The notes below the pieces were generated by a model, which searched no databases, was not told the origin of the DNA, and saw only the letters and a program-made list of their open reading frames with translations. Made by a program: the position numbers and the translations under genes. Positions 1 through 10,635 of a stretch of 64,000 nt of DNA are shown here, piece by piece. The stretch comes from Andrena cerasifolii. Taxonomy: Eukaryota > Arthropoda > Insecta > Hymenoptera > Andrenidae. Positions within the stretch are counted from its first letter, which is position 1; each line of letters begins with the position of its first letter. Location: the NCBI RefSeq assembly GCF_050908995.1, contig NC_135121.1, positions 1,922,001-1,986,000 on the forward strand, read 5' to 3'.

Positions 1-696
1 TTAATTTCGTATTTTTGCGTTTGGTTCCAAACTTATTGCCAGGGGTTGTATAATGGTATAGATTTTATTCAGCTTCGATGCTCTGTTTGCTTCTTGTATG
101 TTTGTTTCATATCTAAAAACTCAAATTTAAACCAATTCCACCAATCCACTGAATACATATAACATAATTTACATATTTAATCAATGTTAAAGATAGGATT
201 AATTTGAAAATATTTAATAAACTTAGAATCCAAGGTACACCATATATACTGTTAAAAATATGTATTTCTCCACATTAGAGTATGGATCAGCACTCGAATA
301 CAATACAATTTAGATTCATTTTTTGTAGAATTCTATAAAATAGTTTAAAAGAAAGAATTAATGGAAGGATATGCTGAAGCAACATTCAAATATAGCGCCA
401 AATGAAGCTAGTGCGCCCCATTAATTCTATTTATTGGCTCATTTATGAAAGAAGCCAATTCACTTTCTTCTGAAAACCGTCCTTTCCGAAAACATTTTTC
501 CAGAAATCTTATAATGTCGCTCCCCTGCCCTACCCCCCCCCCCCCCAAGTACATGAAAAAGTCGTGGACAAAAAGAGTATTATTTGTATTTCTACGTTAG
601 ATTTAGCTGTATGTAAGATCCGAATAAATAAGGGTGGCGGCATAACCAAAAGGCGAGGGTAAAGAAGATCTCGCCCGATGGCGGCGGGACGTGACC

Positions 697-804
697 GACG
701 GTACATTGGTACGAGGAGAGCTCGCTCTGACCTACGGTACGTTGGTACGAGGAGGGCTCGCTCTGTCCGACGGTACATTGGTATGAGGAGGGTTCGCTCT
801 GAGC
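697..804. repeat. 36-bp tandem repeat, three copies
   Basis: Three consecutive 36-bp units start at 697, 733 and 769, each with a GACGGTACATTGGTA-like core followed by a GAGGAG...CGCTCTG segment. The units differ at a few positions. The flanking module (about 655-960) recurs near 26484-26690, where this tandem stretch is missing and replaced by a short related sequence. Short open frames across it appear to be a by-product of the 36-bp (multiple-of-3) period. Confidence 0.8.
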
Positions 805-1384
805 GACGGGCATGTGAGGATCGCGCGAAAAACAAAACGAAGCGGGCGACCGGAGCTCACTTTTTTTCCTATATCGGCAGAGACACGCATGTCCTCGCAT
901 TCGAAAATTCATCATTATTTTCTTACATGTAAGAAGTGTGCTTCATTATTATTTTAATTAAGCTGTATGCATAATGGAACGAACATATTTTCAACTAATA
1001 GGTTATTGTTTCATTGCACGTGTATACAAATGTATGTGATGTTAAGTCAAATAATAGACTGCGCAGATTTTTACTAACCTGTTTCTTTATTGAAATGTAT
1101 ATCTTTTTAGTTTCAAGTCCCTTGGAAGGACATTCTATATTTTTCTCAGTAGTAGAAACAAAAATAAAAATATTATATTTGGTAAATGACCTTTACATTT
1201 ATTTATAATAATACGTATGGTATTAGCATTTATTACAAATTTTTTGTTTTTTACAAGTTGGAATATTCCAAAAGTAACTGGCTGCATACGTGCCTTATCT
1301 TATAACATCACTCGATACGCTGCAGTACGCCGTGCCTCGAGTATAACAACTTTGAATAAAGTTTAAAGTTACTTAATATCCGCA

Positions 1385-1915
1385 TAAAAAACTTAAAAAA
1401 AAGTAAAAAAGTTACGCCAAGTACATGAAATCAAATAAATTATAAATATAGAACATAATAATTACAAAGTAAAAAAAAATATGTGACATCAAAATGAGTT
1501 GCAAGTACATAAAGGTGCTTTCAGTCAAATACTTGGCCTGGCGAGGCAAGGTCAAGGTGTCGACGAATAAGAATTATTTAAAAACGCAAAATAATGAAAG
1601 TGTACTCATATTGTCAGAGTTTTAAATTGACAAATTATCTGAGAGCTTGTGAGGGGAAAATTATCGGTGTCGATGAATGATCATGGAATTATGTTAAAAC
1701 GAAATATAATGAAAATGTACTCATATTGTCAGAGTTTTAAATTGACAAATCTGGAATTCCGCGAGAGGGAAGGTACGGGTATTGATGATCTGAGTACTTG
1801 CAGGTCATTTTGATTTCACATATTTTTTTTATTTTGCAATTATTATCTTCTATTTTTTGTGATTTATTTGATTTCATGTATTGGCGTAATTGTTTTACTT
1901 TTTTGAAGTTTTTTA
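1385..1915. repeat. Inner inverted repeat nested in the 61-2328 element
   Basis: About 124 bp at 1385-1508 match 1793-1915 in reverse complement, including the TTACGCC/GGCGTAA segment and the GCAAGTAC/GTACTTGC inner ends. Between the arms lies a roughly 111-bp unit present twice (about 1555-1665 and 1666-1776), each containing a shared stretch ending GTTTTAAATTGACAAAT. This gives a hairpin inside a larger hairpin. Confidence 0.7.
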
Positions 1916-2328
1916 TGGGGATCTCACTACTTTTTACAAAGATAATTTGCATAGGGAATGACTTCGGATAATTTCTAATATTATATTATTATTATCTTCT
2001 ATAAAATATGTACAACAGTTTACAACCTTCTTTCCTCTAAACTATTTTTTAGAATTCTCCACAGAACGAATCTAAATAAATTGTATTGTATTCAAGTGCT
2101 AATCCATACTCTAATGTACTAAAATACATATTTTTAACAGTAAATATGGTGTACCTTAGATTCTAAGTGTATTAAATATTTTCTAATTAATCCTACATTT
2201 AACATTGATTAAATATGTAAATTATGTTATACGTATTCAGCCGATTAGTGGAATTGGTTTAAATTTGGGTTTTCAGATATGAAGCAAACATATAAGAAAA
2301 AAACAGAGCATCGAAGCTGAATAAAATC

Positions 2329-3456
2329 GTTTAATTAATATAATACTATATTCCAATTCTTTTCTCCTCTGAATTATACATTTTTCCACATTCATAATAA
2401 AATTCAATTTTCTATATACATATTTCATAAAACTCTAAAATAATAAAATTATACATGAAAATGTGCTTATTGCATTTGCTCGTGGAGCGATCTGTAAATA
2501 TATAAAAGCCATATTTTAGTTACAACTTAACGTAGAATTTATATAGAAATAGAGTGGCATTTTGCTATAGTAAGTGTAGAAACTACAAAATGTATCCGAA
2601 GCAGGTGAGAAATTTAAATGCTAATGGTAATAATTCAGCGAAAATGAACGAAGAGATCCAATATTCTTAACGCACAATTTATTCCTGCTGGAATAAAATT
2701 AATTTAGTATGTTTATTGGTGAATTGAAATATTGTTAATAGGAAACTAGTAAAATTAATGAATAGCGTAGCAACTACTGTGGATTTTATATTAAGGTATG
2801 TCACAAAGGATTGAAAAGTATTAAGGGATATGCGTTTTTAGCGTAATTTGTTCACTAAAGTGACCTGCTCTACATTGCAAAGAGTCCGCCATAATTTTCT
2901 TAATTCTTAATGCAGTTCCAAACACTGTTCCAAAATCGCAAATAAGAGTGGCAGCCCCTTGGTTAGCTTTCTTTTGACTGAAGGTGTCCGTGTAACGCGT
3001 ATACGTATTATGTTGACGAAAAATTTCTTGGAGAAGAAGGAGAATCAGGAGAAAAATCTTACAGTTTCCAAGTGATCCATAAGACGATATTACGATATCT
3101 TTGTCATGCGTGGACCGATTTTATTGAATTTGGTCTTATTCGAAAGCTTATATGCGGTTTACACAAGAAAAATATCTTTAAATTTAGAAAACTGCTGGCG
3201 TGATGAGATATTAATGAAATAATTTTCAAGTTAGGTTGAATTAGCCGGGCGACGAGTAAATGATAGCGGTAGTGACAGTCAACATATACAGGGTGTCGAA
3301 TCATGTACTTGGCGTCGAGACGCTACCGCGTCTTTAGATATAAAAAACCAAATGTCTTTACATATACAAAATAAAGATCTAAGATCTACATCACAAGACC
3401 TAAATTGTAATGTTCCTATAAAGTTTTAACCGAAGAGAATAAGAAAACTATAAGAT
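2329..3456. other. Intergenic, AT-rich, no gene seen
   Basis: No open frame with a recognisable product lies here. A TACAGGGTGTCG string near 3289 resembles the termini of Tc1/mariner-like non-autonomous elements, but no partner end was found. Nothing else is supported. Confidence 0.5.
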
Positions 3457-4335
3457 GTGAGTCAAACGATGGGTGGCCTGAGGATTCTCATATGTCCGGT
3501 TTTTTCTTACTTATTGAACATAGTCGCTAATTACGAAATTCGACCTACCTATCTGAGGTATAACCTTCTAGAAATCAAACCCGTTAGGAATGATTTAGAC
3601 CGCATACAAATTTTGCATCGTCCACAACATTGGACATACAGTTACTATGACGGGACAAATATTTACATATACGATACGCTGCAGAATTTTGCGGATCCAT
3701 TACATAAAGAGCAAAAACTGTTTTTAGAAAAATTGTATCCTCATATTACAATTACGGAAAAAACCGTGCGTTTTCCGATGGTTCAACCACAAAAAAATAC
3801 AAGAAATTGTGGAGTCATGGCTATAGCAATTGCCGTTTCATTAGCATTTGGTATTAAACCATAAAATGTTCACTATAATACTACACTTATGCGAAATCAC
3901 CTCTTGAAACTGTTGACGGAAGAAATACAGTTCGAACATTTTCTGCAAGATCTTAATGTTAAAAGTTCTCAACAAGTTTTGCCATTACAAGTTGCACGGA
4001 AAACATGTTACGAAAGGTTACGCAAAAATATTCGGAATCGAAGAATCAAGGTAGATGTTAGGCAGTCATCCAATGGTAATATAATGACTGAAGATAACAA
4101 AAAACTGTTTGCTGGAAGCGACACAAAAAAAATATAAATCCAAAAAATGGCCGCTGTAAGCGACAAGAAGTTTATCGAAGTAGGAGAATCCATCCTGAGA
4201 TCGAATCAAATTTTGAATAAGTCCGAAGAAGACATTTTTCTTAATAACTATACAAATCATGATCCTATATTTGCACAAGAGATTTCATCCACCGCTACAA
4301 ATATTTTTATGGAACATAATAGGGAATTTGCATGA
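3457..4335 (+). pseudogene. Ulp1-like (C48) cysteine protease, copy 1, decayed
   Basis: One frame is readable to 4335 but is broken by in-frame TAA codons at 3862-3864 and 4135-4137. The middle part carries the pattern of the Ulp1/SUMO-protease fold: His in PQHW, Asp in YIYDT, a Gln-bearing VQPQ segment and the catalytic Cys in NCGVMAIA. The N-terminal part does not align and probably contains a frameshift. This family removes SUMO or related modifiers in its functional members, and related ORFs are carried by several insect transposons. A second copy lies at 9086-9896, so this belongs to a repeated family rather than a single-copy host gene. The start at 3457 is only the first codon of the frame. 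Confidence 0.7.
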
Positions 4336-4561
4336 TTCTCAAAAAAAATATATTTAGGAGCTCTTATATAAGTTTTATTGTAATTTTTTTTTTCATAATT
4401 TTGTATTGCTTATTAAGCGAGAAAAAAGTAATTAAATATTACAATATTTAAAATTACCGAAAATGATCCGGAAATTCCCGAGCGTGGCCGAAGAAGCCTG
4501 TGACGTCACATAGTAGTATTTTCACACGTTTAGCATTGAAAACTACATTTTCTTTAAAAAA

Positions 4562-6430
4562 ATGAGTAAAAAAACTACATATAAGTGGTGTTTCGTGCCT
4601 GAGTGTAAAAGCACAACGATTAAGACTCCGGATAAAGTGTTTTTTTTTATGCCTCAAGATGTAAAACTACGAAAAATGTGGTTTACAAGTGCTAGACGTG
4701 CCGATGAACCAGGGAAGTCAAATTATTATTGTTGTCAGGATCATTTTGATTTAAAAAACGACATGGATAATTACGTGAGATATTCTCTCATGGGAGCTCC
4801 AAGAAAATTGAAGAGTGGTGTGATTCCTCACATATTTGATTGCCAACCAGGGAGGTTAAAGACGTCAGTGAATTTATCTCGGCCAACCTTTGTGAAATTA
4901 AATAGGAAAAGGACTGTCGCTGAAATGCTGTCTAATACAGACAGTGAAAAAGAAAATAGCTGTCAAAGTACACATACGTCTAAGAAACAAGCAGTCGAGG
5001 ACAACGCAACTTTGAATAATCCTGCAAAAAAATGTGTACCGATCTTAATAACAGAGCAAGTACTTCCTATGAAGTATTTGTAAATAAAAGTTCCAGGAGT
5101 AAAGAAGAAAGCAATTCAGAGGAAGATATTCTTGAATCCACAGCCAACTTTTCTTATACACAGAATTTAGCATCAAGTTCTTCGCATGTAAGTCATGCAC
5201 ACACGCATACAGTAACCACAAATACAGGCCCAAATTGTAAAAAAACTTCAGTTCTAAGTTTTGGTGAATCTTCAGGTTGCCTATTACCTAAAAGTATTGG
5301 CAAGAAAACGGTTTTGCGAAAAAGTATTGGAGTGCAAGTATACCAGAAACTTGTAAAACCTCATGTTCGTTCCAAGGCTACTATGTGTGTTCCTTCTACA
5401 TCCGATGCATCATGTCAATGTAAAATAGAAGATAAAACAAGTAATTCTGATCAGTCTACTTCTTCAGTCTCATTTGACAAGTGATTATAAAATTTCATCT
5501 GAACCAAGTGAATATCAGCAGTCAACAACTTGTAGCGAGGAAGAAAAAGAAAAAAATAAACAAATGAAAATGAACGTACTGAACATGACCAGATATTTCA
5601 TAAGTATTGATTCTAAAAAATATATTGGGATTGGCACTGAATGGCTTTGGATTATTGATTTAATACATTCGTATATTAAGTGCAGTATTGATGACATCAA
5701 GCTAACTTTGATGAAAATAAAAACAGACGATTCATTTAGTCGGTTAGGAAATGAATTCGGTCTGTCAACATTGCAGGCTAGCAGAGTATTCAATAAAACA
5801 GTGAATTTAATAAGTCAGTGTTTAAAAAAACTTGTGTACTGCCCATCTCCAGAACTTATAAAAAAAAACTTACCCATTGCTTTTCGTGCGTACTACAGTA
5901 ACGTCTGTGCAATTATAGATGCTTTCGAAATAGAAATTGAAAAGCCTTCTAACTCAGTGCAACAAGCTCTGACTTGGTCAGACTATAAAAAGTGCAATAC
6001 TTTAAAGTATTTGATTGCTTGCACTCCCGATGGATTTATTCTGTTTGTATCTTCTGGGTATGGAGGCAGAATAAGTGATACAACATTATTTGAAGAAAGT
6101 AATATAATGAATATTTTACCAAGAAAATGCGGTGTTATGGCAGACAGAGGATTTAAGCTAATACAGACAATTTTAAATCAAAAACAGTGCGAGTTACTTC
6201 GTCCACCATCTGTTTCAACTTCAACTAAACCAACAAAAGAAGAAGTATTAAATACTAAAAGGATCGCAAGTTTAAGAATTCACGTTGAAAGGGTGATAAG
6301 AAGAGTTCGAGAATATAAAATTTTGGAGCCTCATTCTTGTCTCGATTTGAATATTATGTCTTATATAGATGACATTGTAACAATAGTGGCAGGTTTAATA
6401 AATTTACAGACACCAATTATAAAAACATAA
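4562..6430 (+). pseudogene. THAP-domain DDE transposase (DDE_Tnp_4 type), frameshifted
   Basis: The N-terminus (4562-4850) is a THAP zinc finger: Cys pair in WCFVPEC, Trp in KMWFTSARR, Cys/His pair in CCQDHFD, and a closing segment VIPHIF. A low-complexity linker follows, then a DDE_Tnp_4 catalytic core near the C-terminus with GGRISDTTLF, ADRGFKL and RIHVERVIRRVREY. The reading frame changes twice: in an A-run near 5024-5030 and near 5470, where the second frame ends with SFDK. Otherwise the three pieces are collinear and overlap. The protein would bind the element ends and catalyse transposition. Two single-base changes make it inactive as it stands, unless introns I cannot see account for them. 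Confidence 0.8.
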
Positions 6431-6493
6431 AGTTTAGGTTTATGTATATTTCTTTAAAATTTGAAAAACAACATACAAAAATATTGCGACACA

Positions 6494-8052
6494 TTATTTT
6501 CTAAATGATTGTAGTAATATAGGAAAGATATTTTGCTTCCAAAAATTAAGAGCTCTTTCAATCATAGTATTTGTAAAATGTGCATCATAATCAAGCCATA
6601 AATATTTGAATTGCTTGTTAGTTTCAAATTCTGGATCCGCAACAACAAACAATCCTTTACTTTTTCCTGCAGCCAGCATTTGTAAGTTTATTTGTCCTTT
6701 GCACTTTTTACTTATATTCCCATTGGGTAAATAATCAGCAACAGTTTTCTCAGAGCTAGGACATTTAATTTCTAAAATGAAGTCAGATCCAATACTATCT
6801 GGCGAAGCTCCAAGCACAGGTATTGACGGCTTCAGAATAATGCCACTTTTTTTAATTTGTAATTTTAAAGTTTTCTGGATTTCCGCAATAACTGCATCTT
6901 CTAATTTTCTTCCGCGTTCCATATGTTTGTTGTCATACACTTTGGCAACTCCAATGATACGATGGACTAAATTGCCATCTACTGTCTGACACCGACTACT
7001 TTCGTATATATTTGAAGCAGTAATTCTCCCAAATTTCAATTCATGCCATAACACATTATTACTCTGATCCTGAGTATTCCTTTCTCCTTCCTTGCATAGA
7101 TCCTCGCTCATATTTTCTTCTGCGTGCTTTAGAAAATCATCAGCTGAATCTTTGATATCAGGAAAACTGAACATCAACTGATGTATCGATAACAACTGAG
7201 CCTTTCGTTCTAACAAGTCGAAAGAATACCTTGTTAATTGGCAATCTAGTTGTTTTTCTTGCGCACGTTCAAGCACTTTTTCTAAGAATGTGGAGCTGTC
7301 CATGTCACATACACTTGTTACTTTGTCTTTCTTTGCCATCTCTGCCGTTGTTATAAACTTTTTGGATGTCCCTACTTGAGACAATTTTGATTTCTTCCAA
7401 TAACATTCAACATCAGTTGGAGATGCGGATTCATGTCGTCTATTACACCACATTAAAAATGCGATGCCATGTTTACAGCCACCTGAAAGTTAAAAAATTT
7501 CATTTATTTGTCAGTAATTGATCGTTTATATAGTCAGAATACACTTTAAGACTCTGTATTTACTTATATTTATTTTTTATTGTAACAATAACAATTTTTG
7601 TAAAAAACACATTATAGAAACTTATTAAATATCTAACCTTCCGATGCTGCACAATCAAGACACTCCACATTTTCAATTTTTCCTTCTGTTTCATCAACAG
7701 TCAAGAATACTGTATAATCCTTATTTCGCACACGATGTTCAGGACAAATCCTTCCTTTCACAACACATATGTTATCTGTTCGTTTAACGCACACATAACC
7801 TATAGCAGAGTCACCATAGTTTTCTCTCGAAGATCTATAAAAAAGAATTCATTTACAAATTAATAAAAATTAAAACAATCTGCAAAAAGTTCGCTATTTT
7901 TCTTGTACTTACAATGTTGCTTTTACTCCTCGAACTTCAGGAAGATTGTAGCGCTCATTTGTTGCGATATATTCCCACGTCATGAAGATACTAATTTTCG
8001 GTAAATTAGTAGAGTCGGCTTTACTAAACCCTGGCTCCAATGTATTTGGCAT
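6494..8052 (-). CDS. YqaJ-type nuclease gene of ISL2EU element, three exons
   Basis: Proposed structure on the minus strand: exon 1 8052-7913 (ATG at 8052), exon 2 7834-7638, exon 3 7482-6494. Each intron has GT at its start and AG at its end, and the phases match exactly to give a 441-residue protein with no stop. Exon 2/3 joining completes a SWIM-like zinc motif (CLDC ... CKH). The C-terminal half is a YqaJ recombinase/exonuclease domain: FGRITAS near residue 265, GASPDSIG near 340, EIKCP near 352 and QINLQM near 378, giving the Asp and Glu-x-Lys metal-binding set. In phages YqaJ-like nucleases are recombination exonucleases; their job in ISL2EU transposons is not established. It looks intact, unlike its transposase partner. 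Confidence 0.85.
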
Positions 8053-9085
8053 TTTAATATATTTAATATCAATGATTAATAAAGTCGTTTAAAAATGATT
8101 TAAAACCGGTATTATGAGGTGAAGTGAAGTAGAAGCCCTCGGGTTCACAAATTACACTTTTAATACACTGCACATAGAAGAATTACGGCTGCTCGCTAAG
8201 TATCACGTTCTGAAACTGACTGCTCTTGTTTTTGGGGTCCTATTATATATACCCTTTTTGAGTGATAGTATCACAGGATGATGCGTCCATGGTGGCGCAT
8301 CCACGGTGACGTGTCTGTCGTGACACAAACCTTGTACCCTTTTGTTAGGGCGTCTGAGTCATGAACGAGCCCCAGTAATTCGGCATCGAGTAACTAATAG
8401 TAAATACATTTGTGTTTACTATTAGACGGCTGTTTTGATATACGTATTTCTAGGCAACTCATAACACCAGTTTCACGGCGCAATCATAAACGCATAGCAG
8501 CCATTTGAAACTACTACTATGTGACGTCACGAACCTTTACGACCAATCAAAATCGTTTCTTCGCAATACGGAACGTTTCAAACATTACCAATTTTTAATT
8601 TCATATTTTAATAATTAACTATTTATAACAATTAAAAATTTTATTGTACATTTATTGCTTATGATGTATATTCAAGTTATAAATAATAAATTATGCAATT
8701 CCTTTTAAATGCAAATTCCCTATTATCTGTCTTGCAGTAGTATCACAAACAATAATAATATGAATAAAGCGATCATAAATGTGACAGCTGCAGAGAAACA
8801 ATGCAAAACTTTACACATTGAAGCGATATAATCCATTTCTTATAGATGTGAATATTATAAACAAACGAAACAAGTTACAAGGAGAAAAACAACAATTTCA
8901 AGATAGATTTGACTGATGTCGATGATAATGAATTTATGAATGATAAAATAGTAACTGATTTGAGACATTCTCGTAAGCATTCGATTTCGAGAGCAAATAA
9001 CTCTACAACAATTCAACGATCAATAAACTTGAGAAAAATGGAATTGTCAGAAAAAGATGAAAACATCATTCAGATAGGGGAGTAG

Positions 9086-9896
9086 TTAGAAGACACGCAT
9101 ATAAACCATTTTCACAATATTCTGCGACAATTTTATGCTTATGAACCCATAGATACGCTTTTACTACAATGTCCAGATGCAATAATCCCAGTAGACTTTT
9201 ATACAGCAAAGTGAACGATGATTGGTCTGATAGCACAGATGGCCAGTCGGTTTGCTGTTATTATGATACAAATTTTATTTATATTTATGATTCTATGAAC
9301 AAAAGAATTGTACATCGACACCATGAAGTTATCTTAAAACGATTATTTCCATTTTATCCCTTCGAAGAAAAAGGTGTCATTCTCCACTTGGTACAGACGC
9401 AAAGAAATTTGAATGATGATGGCGTATACGCAATAGCTAATGCCGTGTCACTTGCATTAGGAGTAAAACCTACTGAAGTGCAATATGATCGTAATAAAAT
9501 GCGCGACCATTTGATCAAAATGTTAAAAAATAATGCCATAGACTTTTTTCCTGTACTTCAATATAATGATCAAAGAAATTTTGGTAACGAATTAATGAGA
9601 CTTCTTCTAATATGGCGGAACAAATTTTGCAAACTGATTCACAAAAAAACAATGCCGAGAATAATGTTGCTCTGAATATAATTGTTTTCCCCCAGATAAT
9701 GGCAGCAAAAAGAAGAAAACGTAATCGTAACTATTATAGGAAAAATAAATTACGAATTCTTCAGCAAGAAAATTGCGGAAAAAATTACAGTATATGCAAA
9801 AAAACACATTGCAAAAGTCGGAAAGATCCGAAAAATCAATTACACGATAAAGTTTTGGTTGTATCAGGAATTCGAGTTTTTAATCCGTTCGTGTAA
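9086..9896 (+). pseudogene. Ulp1-like (C48) protease, copy 2, decayed
   Basis: The frame from 9086 reads into a family-like segment (HINHFHNILRQFY, DTLLLQCPDAIIPV) and stops near 9211. A second frame from about 9169 carries YIYDSM and a core ending in LVQTQRNL. A third frame from about 9612 gives a basic Lys/Arg-rich tail to 9896. At least two frameshifts are needed. The position of the catalytic Cys in copy 1 (NCGV) reads DDGV here, and the HW histidine is not visible, so the copy would be inactive even with an open frame. It is clearly diverged from copy 1, so it is not a recent duplicate. Confidence 0.7.
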
Positions 9897-10540
9897 TTAG
9901 ATTTAAGTAGGAATAAGTAGGCTTAGGATTTAGTTTTAATTAGGCTTAGGATATAGTTGTAATTAGGCTTAGGGTATAGTTGTAATTAGGCTTAGGGTAT
10001 AGTTGTAATTAGACTTAGGGTATAGTTGTAAGAGTTGTATTTAAGGAACGGGCTGAACGTTCCGTCTTTTTGATTTGAAGAAGTTGATAATAAAGAGTTT
10101 CCGGGTTTTTAGTACAGAAGTGCGGAACACAAGCACAGCACATGGTTATTTGAAACACGTTTCTTCGCGTTTCACTACTTCTCTCTCTTACTCTCTTTCT
10201 CTCGACTCACTTGAGTATGTACTTGTTTCCTGATTGTGGGTTTGGAACCGAAGTACCTGAGTATCTCCTGGGGCTCAAAGATGGGGCCACCATGATTAAA
10301 GTCCGCTTACGGTCTACAGAATTCTTACATCTAGGAATAAAGCTATTTACACTATGTACACGAAACAAGTTTCATCTTTCTTCTGACAGATATATAAAGA
10401 ATACATTAAAAATCTCTTTTTTCAGAAATGAAAAACAAATGTGTAGTGAGTAGCCGATTAAAAGCTATGAAAATTTATATTTGGTGCATGCAGAAAAGGA
10501 AAAGCTACCTATTCTATTTGAGAAAAAAATATACGAATCT
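9897..10540. other. Non-coding stretch with tandem repeat and possible LTR remnant
   Basis: After the 23-bp tandem repeat there is TATTTAAGG near 10036 and AATAAA near 10090, an arrangement seen in LTRs. It sits upstream of the Gypsy pol remnant. No matching second LTR was found downstream, so an LTR call is not secure. A CT-rich run lies at about 10176-10206. Confidence 0.4.
9918..10032. repeat. 23-bp tandem repeat, five copies
   Basis: Units start at 9918, 9941, 9964, 9987 and 10010, each close to TAGGCTTAGGGTATAGTTG plus TAAT. The core contains two TTAGG-like words per unit, the insect telomere motif, but the period and intervening bases are not telomeric. Confidence 0.85.
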
Positions 10541-10635
10541 TGAAAGAAAAAGCTGAGGTTGCTTTGACTCGAGCTAACAATTGTCCAGAATCTAATATTT
10601 CGGATAGAACTGAAGCATTATGTGGATTTTCAAAG

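Larger units (their letters stand above)
61..2328. mobile_element. Long terminal-inverted-repeat (foldback) element
   Basis: The ends at 61-85 and 2304-2328 are exact reverse complements over 25 bp. Diverged complementarity continues for about 290 bp into each side (about 61-355 against 2035-2328). No transposase is visible, so it looks non-autonomous. The interior holds a second, smaller inverted repeat and two sets of tandem repeats, listed separately. No clear target-site duplication was found. Element class is unknown. Confidence 0.75.
4451..8590. mobile_element. ISL2EU (IS4EU)-type DNA transposon
   Basis: A THAP/DDE transposase on the plus strand and a YqaJ-nuclease gene on the minus strand converge, with ends 64 bp apart. 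This is the characteristic two-gene content of ISL2EU elements. A perfect 19-bp inverted repeat, GTGACGTCACATAGTAGTA at 4500-4518 and its complement at 8512-8530, lies just inside each end. Weaker complementarity continues outward about 50-60 bp. Exact termini and target duplication were not resolved. It sits between the two Ulp1-like pseudogenes. Confidence 0.75.

Noticed and set aside
530..932. Small coding frames with repeated YRR(T/S)E(R)-like peptide
   Set aside because: The repeat period of 36 is a multiple of three, so repeats appear as peptides in several frames on both strands. No other coding evidence.
9918..10032. Telomere repeat
   Set aside because: The period is 23 bp, not 5, and the words are separated by non-telomeric bases.
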